Assembly: GCA_006538405.1 (NCBI GenBank)
Contig: BJKQ01000003.1
Location: 496,001-560,000, forward strand
Origin: Hansfordia pulvinata
Taxonomy: Eukaryota > Ascomycota > Sordariomycetes > Xylariales
Length of the DNA: 64,000 bases
Direction of reading: 5' to 3'
Shown: positions 57,822 through 64,000 of the stretch, one piece after another
How the letters are laid out: each line of letters starts with the position of its first letter
How positions within the stretch are numbered: position 1 is the first letter of the stretch
Program-made: the position numbers and the translations under genes
Notes under the pieces: model-generated
Seen by the model: the letters and a program-made list of their open reading frames with translations, nothing else
What the model was told of the DNA's origin: nothing
The model's database searches: none

Positions 57822-59307
57822 CTATTCGGTGGGCTCCTCGGCAATGTAGTGGAGGTAGGCTCCCAGCAGCTTGGTACCCTCAATGTAGTTCCTCTTCTCC
57901 AGCTTCTCGTTGATCGAGTGGGCGCCGTCGTTGGACTGGCCCATGGGAAGAAGCAGAACGTTCTTGCCAGTCGCCTGCTCAAAGGTCAAGGTCACGGGGA
58001 TACTGTAGGTTTTGTCAGCATGGGCACAAGCACACCACCGCAGGACGATCAACATACCTTCCACCCTCGCGAGTGTAATCCGGCTGAACTCCCCACACGC
58101 GCTCGACAGCCTTTCCGGCAGCGCGGAAGTTCCAGTGGTCCGGGCTGGCCTTCCACCACTGGCCAGTGTGCTGAGCGTAGACGTTGACGGTGTTCTTGCT
58201 GCCGAGCTTGGCAAAGACGTCGCGGACGTACTTGTAGACGAGCTCGTTGGTCTTCTCAATCTCCATGTCGGGGACAGAGCGGATGGAGAACTTGCCAATG
58301 ACCTTGGCGGGAATCACGGTCTTGGCGCCGGGGGCCGAGTAGGCGCCCTCGATGCCGTGGACAGACAGGGAGGGGAAGCGCCAGCGGGCCATGAGAGAGC
58401 GCTTCTTGTCCTCGGTGGTGCTGGTCTTGGAACCGAGGGACTGGTGGAGAGTGTCGATGGTGAAATGGATGCTGTCGTAGAGCTTCTCCTCCTCAGCGGT
58501 CACGGGTGCCACCTGCTCGTTGATGCCGGGGATGAGAATGCGACCGTCGGTGTCGACCAGGCTGCCGAGGACGCGGACAAGGTCGGTCATGGGCTCCTGG
58601 GTGGCGCCTCCGAAGACACCGCTGTGCAGGTCGGCGGCGGGGCCCGAAACCTCGACACTGTAGTAGTTGCAGCCGCGCAGGCCGTAAGTGAGGCAGGGCT
58701 TCTCGGTACCGAGCCAGTAGTTGTCCGAGATACAGACGACGTCGGCGTCCTTGAAGAACTTGGGGCCCTCGGCCTGGATGAGGTCGTCGAGGCCTTCGGA
58801 GCCATACTCCTCCATACCCTCGAAGCACATGAGCAGGTTGACGGGGAAGTCGACGCCAGCGCGCTGGTGTGCCTCGATGGCGTTGAGCCAGCCGAGGACG
58901 GGGCCCTTGTCGTCGGTGGCGCCACGGCCGTACATGCGGCCGTCGTCGCCGAGGGTGAGGGTGAAGGGCTCGGTAGCCCAGCCGTCGGACAGGTTCGCAG
59001 GCTGAACGTCGTAGTGGCCGTAGACGAGGACGGTGCGCTTGGCCTTGTCGTCGCCGTAGCGGGCGAGGATGACGGGAGGCAGGTCGAGCTCGGGCATGTC
59101 GGGCTGCTTGCCGAGAGGACGCTTTTCGACGGAGGCACCGAGGCGGGTTAGCTGGTCGGCGAGGAACTCGCCCATGCGGACGACATCGGGACGGCGTTCG
59201 GCATCGCTGGAGACGGAGGGGATGGCGACGGCCTGGGCAAGGCGGTCGACAAAGTGGTCGGCGAGCTGGTCGACCTGGGCGAAGTAGCCGTCGAGCTGGG
59301 GAGCCAT
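57822..59307 (-). CDS. DUG1: Cys-Gly metallodipeptidase DUG1 (M20 family)
   Basis: DUG1 cleaves Cys-Gly and other dipeptides and works in the DUG pathway of glutathione breakdown. Two exons, 58058-59307 and 57822-58002, with a 55-nt intron (GTATGT...TACAG, branch TGCTGAC), give 476 residues, the family size. M20 zinc ligands: VYGHYDVQP (His98, Asp100), ATDDKGP (Asp132), the catalytic base in [11 protein letters not shown] (Glu166/167), ISDNYW (Asp195), and the final His in [11 protein letters not shown] near the C-terminus. ATG 59307 starts the conserved [15 protein letters not shown]. The frame stays open about 98 codons further upstream without an ATG, through a basic, Ala/Arg-rich stretch. 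Confidence 0.95.
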
Positions 59308-61986
59308 GGTGGACTTGCGGGCCTGGTGAGCTTTGATGGCGGGGGTGAGGTAGGATCTGGAGGGGGTGTTCAGGTGGCGCGGGGGCTCGGGCAGGGCGGC
59401 AGCAAGAGGAGAAGCCGTGGTGGGTGGGAGAGGGGAGAGGCGGTGATGTCTCGTGATGGCGGGCTGGCCGCGGGCGACGTAATAGGCTCGGCGGGCAGAG
59501 GCGGCAGGAGCAGCAGCAGCAGCAGCAGCTCCTCCACCGGCCGCACCTGCCGGCAAGGTGCCTGGGGCGCAACGGCGGCAGGCACGCGATAGCAACTGCA
59601 CCTGCCCGGCGCCCGCAAGGGGGGAGGGGGCGGGGCCCGCGCATTGAGACCGGTACCTTGGGTAAAGGTATCTCTGGGCAGTCTACCTCGAACGAGGTCC
59701 GTACAGTGCTTATACGAGTCGAGGCCGGCGTGCTATGGTAGATGCACTGGACGGAGGTGCAACGCGGTGACTACCGTCGGCAAACACTGTCATCAGAGCC
59801 GCTGGCCAAACCAGCTGTGCCTTTGCGCCTGTCGCCAGAGAGCCAGCGACGGGGCAGACGATTATGCCGCGCAGAGTCAGGAGTAAGACAGTCTGTACGC
59901 GCAGGTACCAGAAGGCTGGCAGGACGAGCGAGCGATGGCGGCGGAGGGAGGCGTTGGGAAGAATTGTGCCCGTTGGATGACGCGACGGCAGAAACGGGAT
60001 GCGTGCTCGGGACAGACGCGATTCCGTGTTCAAATGGAAGCGCTCGCTGTTGCTAATGCACGCGCTTTCACTGGAGAGTGCCCCGTAATCCCAGCGACTG
60101 ACAGCCCATACTCGGGCTGAGTACTCGTACGGCGCTGGCGTGTGGCTCTGGGTGTGGGGTGGGCTCAGTGTAGGTGGGGGTAGGACCCTTGAGGCAGATG
60201 TATCGATGTAAATGCACTGCGTCTTACATCCACCGGCACAGTGTCTGTCCGCCTTTGGTGCCGACCTGCCTCTCCAGGAAGGTCATCGTGATATCTGCAT
60301 CTCCCCCCCCCCCCCCTCGCCCAACCTATCAACTCGAGCAGTTAGCCTCTTATTCCGTCTCAAAAGTCTGCAGCATATCCGAATAGCCGAATACAAGCAA
60401 CCGCGAGGTTTTGGCCAACGCTCTACATACCATGGACGGACACTGGCCCTCGTGGATGGAAGATTGGCACCTTTGGCAGGTCAGGTCAGGTCGGCCACAC
60501 ATCTGATCCTCTCCCGGTTCGATGTCTCTGGCACGAGCCGCCTCATATACCTCATGATCTGGACAGAATCCCTGGTAAGACGCAAGCATCGGCGCAGTCT
60601 GCCAGGCATGCATTGGTGGTCCCCGTCAGCCGTCGAAGCTCCAACTCAAGTTCGGGACTATTGGATCCGGCCATCTCGCTGCCGCACCCAGATCTTTCGG
60701 CACCCCATCATGACGCCCGCGATCAAGCCGAGGACCGAGAGACACCGACATAGGATACCGCACGCAGCCCGCACTTGCACTTGCCGGCCGTCACATGCAC
60801 CCGCGTCGTCTAAATCATCTAGATTGTCCGACACCGTCATTGCCAGGGCGCAGCTCCTGCTCAGCACTCCGGGAGCCCGCCACCGGGCTGCAACAACAGC
60901 CACAACGCAGGACACCGAAGTTTGACTGTACGGCGTCGCAATATGACGATTCCCAAAACACGGGAACTCGATGCGGATCCTGGATAAGATAGACCCACAG
61001 CGGGCCCTGAGCTCTCTCATCCTGCTATTCGAGGCGAAGACCGCCAGAGGCACTGTCTGGTCGGGGGGGCGCTCGGTAACCTACCAGCCAGGCCGCCTGC
61101 CAGTGGTCGTGTCATGTGTTGAGGCAGTTGACGGGAATAGAAAGCTAACCCGGCTATAAAAATAGCGTCCGGGGTCGTTGAAAGCTTGTTTCTGGCCCCT
61201 CGGAGATGGCACTGCCCCAAGATCCAACGGACGTGCTTCTCAGCCCCAGCCCCAGCCCCAGCGAAAGCCCGTCAGGTCAGACTTTAGACTGTCACCACTC
61301 CCGGATCAGGGCACCAACGGCTCCCACCCGGGCGACGCGCCGGTTAGCGTCGTCAAGAGCCATGTCCTAGCGAGGCGCCCGCACGTTCGTCTGCTTGCGC
61401 ATCCGCCTGCCTCTGAAGAGCCCGTCATCATTCCGCTGATAGTGGGGCCAGCAGAGGATGTCCGCCGTGTGCCCGCAGGCGGCGCAGGCCCGGAAGCTGA
61501 CCGTTCCGGCGGTACTGACGGCAAAGAGTCTAAATGATGGGGTTTTGGGGAATGGCCTGGGTGTCGGCGTCGCGGATGATGCAAGTTCCGTACAAGCAGG
61601 CCAGCAGAGTCAAGCAGCGGGATCTGCGGCGACCACCAGAGGAGGGGGGAGATCAGTAAGAGGCATACAGGTATCACACAGGCATATATGAGGAGCTTCC
61701 CTGTGTCCTTGCCTCCAGTCTGGACATATCCCCGCTGCGCTTTCAGATCCAGCATTTCCATCCCGCCCGATCCAGCGAATCAGCAGTCTCGTGGCGCCCC
61801 TTCTCTTCCCCCTTCTGGCAACTGGAGAGCTTGGCACACGCGGCGGATCTCTTGCACGCATCACTTACTACTATCCTGTCTGATCCGGTCCCTCTCCCCC
61901 GGAGACCGCTAGTCGAGACTACACCGCGGTCATCCTACAAAGACATACTTGCGCATCTGCCAGTCTCCGCATAAACTTGCACCGAC
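59308..61986. other. Divergent intergenic between DUG1 and the Rds1-like gene
   Basis: About 2.7 kb. The first 300 bp is the open, ATG-less DUG1 leader. A 14-C run is at 60303-60316 and TACTCGTA at 60122. A CCCCAG hexamer repeat sits near 61243-61260. Minus-strand open frames at 60658-61053 and 61306-61761 contain one hydrophobic segment each but no known domain and no visible splice partners, so they are not called. Confidence 0.4.
60303..60316. repeat. 14-bp poly-C tract
   Basis: Fourteen consecutive C on +, directly visible, in intergenic sequence. Confidence 0.9.
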
Positions 61987-63187
61987 ATGCTCGCGCAGGT
62001 ACTGGCAGCAGGCGTCCTCATGGCGCGTCCCGCGTGGACGGCCGCCGTCCCGTCTCCAGATGATGCGGTAGCGGCCCGGGACTATAGCAGCAGCTCTGGC
62101 TCCGGCTACGACGACGGCTACCCTATGCCGAGCACGCAGCAGCTGTTCGACATTGGTGTCAAGGCCGACGGTCTGGCGCCCAACGGACCGCTGCCGCCAA
62201 AGGTCAGCGCCGCCGGCATCACAAACTTCCAGCTCATCGCCTTCAACGAGCAGTTCGAGGTCGCCTTCTTCTCCTCGCTCATTGCAAACATCACAAACAA
62301 CGTCCCCGGGTATGACGGCTCTGGGCTCGGCATTTCGATCGAGAACCTGCTCGAGGTGCTCGAGACCGTCAAAGCTGTGAGTTTCCCATCCCCTCGTAGC
62401 AGACGTACAACGGCTGTGACTGACCTCACCGCCACAGCAAGAGGAACTGCACGCCCTCTCCGCGACGCAGCTGCTCCAGCACTTCGGCGCGCCCCTGGTC
62501 CCGGAGCCGTGCACGTACAAGTTCCCCTCCACGGACCTGAACTCGGCGCTCTCGCTGGCCGAGACCTTCACGGCCGTGGTCCTCGGCACGCTGCAGGACG
62601 CCTCGCAGTCGCTGGCCCAGAACGGCGACGACGCGCCGGTCCGCACCCTGGCGTCCATCATCGGGCAGGAGGGCGAGCAGAACGGCTTCTACCGCTTCGT
62701 CCAGAAGGCCCGCCTCAAGCCCTCCGAGAAGCCCTTCCTGACCACCTCCACCGGGTCCTTCGCCTTCTCCGCCCTCCGCCAGATGTTCGTCGCCGAGTGC
62801 CCCTTCGACCCCAGCCAGATCCCCATCCCCACCTTCCCGGCCCTGTCGCTCGAGACCCCCGCCGAGCCGCGCGACATGACCCTCACCTTCGCCGCGGACC
62901 TGCCCGGAGACCCTTCTTCTTCGTCGCAGCAGCAGCAGCTCTTCGTCACGTACCTCGTCGGCCTCCAGACGCCCATCTCGGTGCCCGTGTCGAACGTCCG
63001 CCCTTCCGGCGCGGCGGGCGGCGGCGGCTGGCTGCTCGACGCCTTCTTCCCCTTCTCCGAGAACGTCATGCAGGGCCTCACCCTGGCGGCCCTGACCAAC
63101 GCCTCCGGCTTCGCGACCGCCGACGACGTGCCCGCGAGCACGCTGGCGGCGCCCGGACTGATCCAGGTGAATGACTCTCTTTCGTAG
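61987..63187 (+). CDS. Secreted ferritin-like protein, Rds1 / LsdA (late sexual development) family
   Basis: Two exons, 61987-62376 and 62438-63187, with a 61-nt intron (GTGAGT...CCACAG, phase 0), give 379 residues. A signal peptide (MLAQVLAAGVLMARPAWTAA) precedes a Ser/Gly/Tyr-rich spacer. The ferritin-like helical domain begins ITNFQLIAFNEQFEVAFF and continues SSLIANITNNVPGYDGSG, across the intron into QEELHALSATQLLQHFG, with ASIIGQEGEQNGFYRFVQ in the centre. A beta-rich C-terminal part ends SGFATADD...GLIQVN. Members are known as stress-regulated Rds1 in fission yeast and late-sexual-development LsdA in Aspergillus. No biochemical activity is settled. The product is likely extracellular or wall-associated. 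Confidence 0.88.
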
Positions 63188-63778
63188 AGTCTTGGCTGCC
63201 GCCAAGAGGGAAGGTTGATAATACGGTTGCGTGTGCTACACAGGGGCACATTGCTGGCTCCGCCGTCCTTTGGGTGGATAGTTCATTGGTACTCTAGTTG
63301 ATTTCCTGATGGTCACCAAAGTCATATCTTCCCCTGCTGTTGTCAGGATAGTTCCAAGACGCAATATAAAGTCTCAAATGTCGAGCAGAGCGTTCCAGAT
63401 TCTGACTGTTACATACCGCGCGGTGTTCAGGCTATCCCGACTCCACTCGCGTCTCTGTGTGGCCATAATGGCCGTTGAGGTACAATGATCGCCACGAAGA
63501 AGTGACAAGCGCCTTTACTCCGGGGGCTTCATCACCTAACGTCCGAAAGTTACGAGGAATGAGAAGCCCCATACTCGAGAAGCATCGCCCTTGCCTCTCC
63601 TCCAGCCCATGCCAAGGTTGTCACCTCGCTGATGAACCCTTTCCCCTGATTAGCGTCTGTTTCGTCACCAGCTATGTATCCCCTCCACCGCGGCTGTAGA
63701 CGCTGGTGTGCATGGAGTTGTATTCTCTAGTCAGGTTGTCCCGCGCCTAAGAAGAGTCCCGATCATCTCAACCTACAG
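63188..63778. other. Intergenic, convergent 3' flanks
   Basis: About 590 bp between the convergent Rds1-like and ankyrin genes. No gene was seen. A TACTCGTA 8-mer at 63780 overlaps the ankyrin stop region. Confidence 0.5.
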
Positions 63779-64000
63779 TTACTCGTAATAAAGCGTAGCA
63801 GGGGGATCTCTGTAAACACATGTGCACTTGTCCGCACTTTCGGCCGGCAGCTGAGCACCAGTCTGGGCACCCTTTCTGAGGAGAGCTTCCACGATGTCCA
63901 AGTCGCCCTGCCTCATCGCCAGCGTCAACGAAGTGTGCCCGTCTGGCATGACGATGTTGGGATCAGCGCCGTGCTTTAGTAAAGTGTCCGTCACGTAGAA
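63779..64000 (-). CDS. Ankyrin-repeat protein, C-terminal end (partial)
   Basis: The gene continues past the right edge. The last 73 codons show about two ankyrin repeats: TLLKHGADPNIVMPDGHTSL and AMRQGDLDIVEALLRKGAQ, with the usual HGADPN and LDIVEALL phrases. A short non-repeat tail and a stop at 63779-63781 follow. No domain outside the repeats is in view, so the class of ankyrin protein cannot be told. Confidence 0.82.
   Translation of the reverse strand, partial: FYVTDTLLKHGADPNIVMPDGHTSLTLAMRQGDLDIVEALLRKGAQTGAQLPAESADKCTCVYRDPPATLYYE

Noticed and set aside
58012..59151. 379-codon plus-strand open frame opposite DUG1
   Set aside because: Antisense shadow of a well-supported M20 peptidase. 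The sequence is Val/Gly/Glu/Asp-rich without family similarity.
60658..61053. Minus-strand frame with a MTVSDNLDDLDDAGACDG stretch and a short hydrophobic run
   Set aside because: No family or splice structure could be recognised, so it is not reported as a gene.
61306..61761. 151-codon minus-strand frame with one hydrophobic segment (KLLIYACVIPVCLLLISPLL)
   Set aside because: Possible small membrane protein, but the rest is Arg/Pro/Ser-rich, no homologue is recognised and it sits in the Rds1-like upstream region.

Overview
The window is nuclear DNA from a filamentous ascomycete, most likely a Sordariomycete. Genes are GC-rich and spaced 0.5-5 kb apart. Introns are short (about 50-130 nt, a few longer) with GT-AG ends and CTGAC/CTAAC-type branch sites. 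The gene set is fungal: GET3, NUP85, EFM6, AXL2-like, PTC2-like, DUG1, class III ADH and Rds1/LsdA. Order and species cannot be fixed from the sequence. No rRNA, CRISPR array, intact transposon or secondary-metabolite cluster is visible.

Layout, left to right: 3' end of a Gly/Asn/Met-rich protein (+); GET3 tail-anchored-protein ATPase (-); 5-hydroxyisourate hydrolase of purine breakdown (+); membrane-anchored short-chain dehydrogenase (+); F-box protein (-); small secreted repeat protein with dibasic cleavage sites (-); a six-exon secreted protein with no recognised family (-); S-(hydroxymethyl)glutathione dehydrogenase (-); nucleoporin NUP85 (+); alpha/beta hydrolase (+); secreted RlpA-like double-psi beta-barrel protein (-); EFM6-type lysine methyltransferase (-); secreted EF-hand protein (-); AXL2-like cadherin-fold membrane protein (+); PP2C phosphatase (+); large basic, probably mitochondrial protein (+); DUG1 dipeptidase (-); Rds1/LsdA-like secreted protein (+); and the end of an ankyrin-repeat gene (-). 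Most are unrelated housekeeping genes. Five encode predicted secreted or cell-surface products.

Four genes (F-box, six-exon secreted, NUP85, alpha/beta hydrolase) carry frame breaks. Each break is repaired by one extra base in a G/C run, five sites in all, and every repaired gene then has a length divisible by three. This points to systematic homopolymer under-calling in the assembly more than to gene decay.

Intergenic DNA holds the least expected signals. There is a 518-bp stretch without a single CpG (49938-50455) in an otherwise CpG-rich genome, and a tRNA-like relic lies near it. The 8-mer TACGAGTA/TACTCGTA occurs about 18 times, always outside predicted exons. Microsatellites are dense upstream of the AXL2-like gene. 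The most novel gene candidates are the dibasic-repeat peptide precursor (18173-18670) and the six-exon secreted gene (19851-21042).
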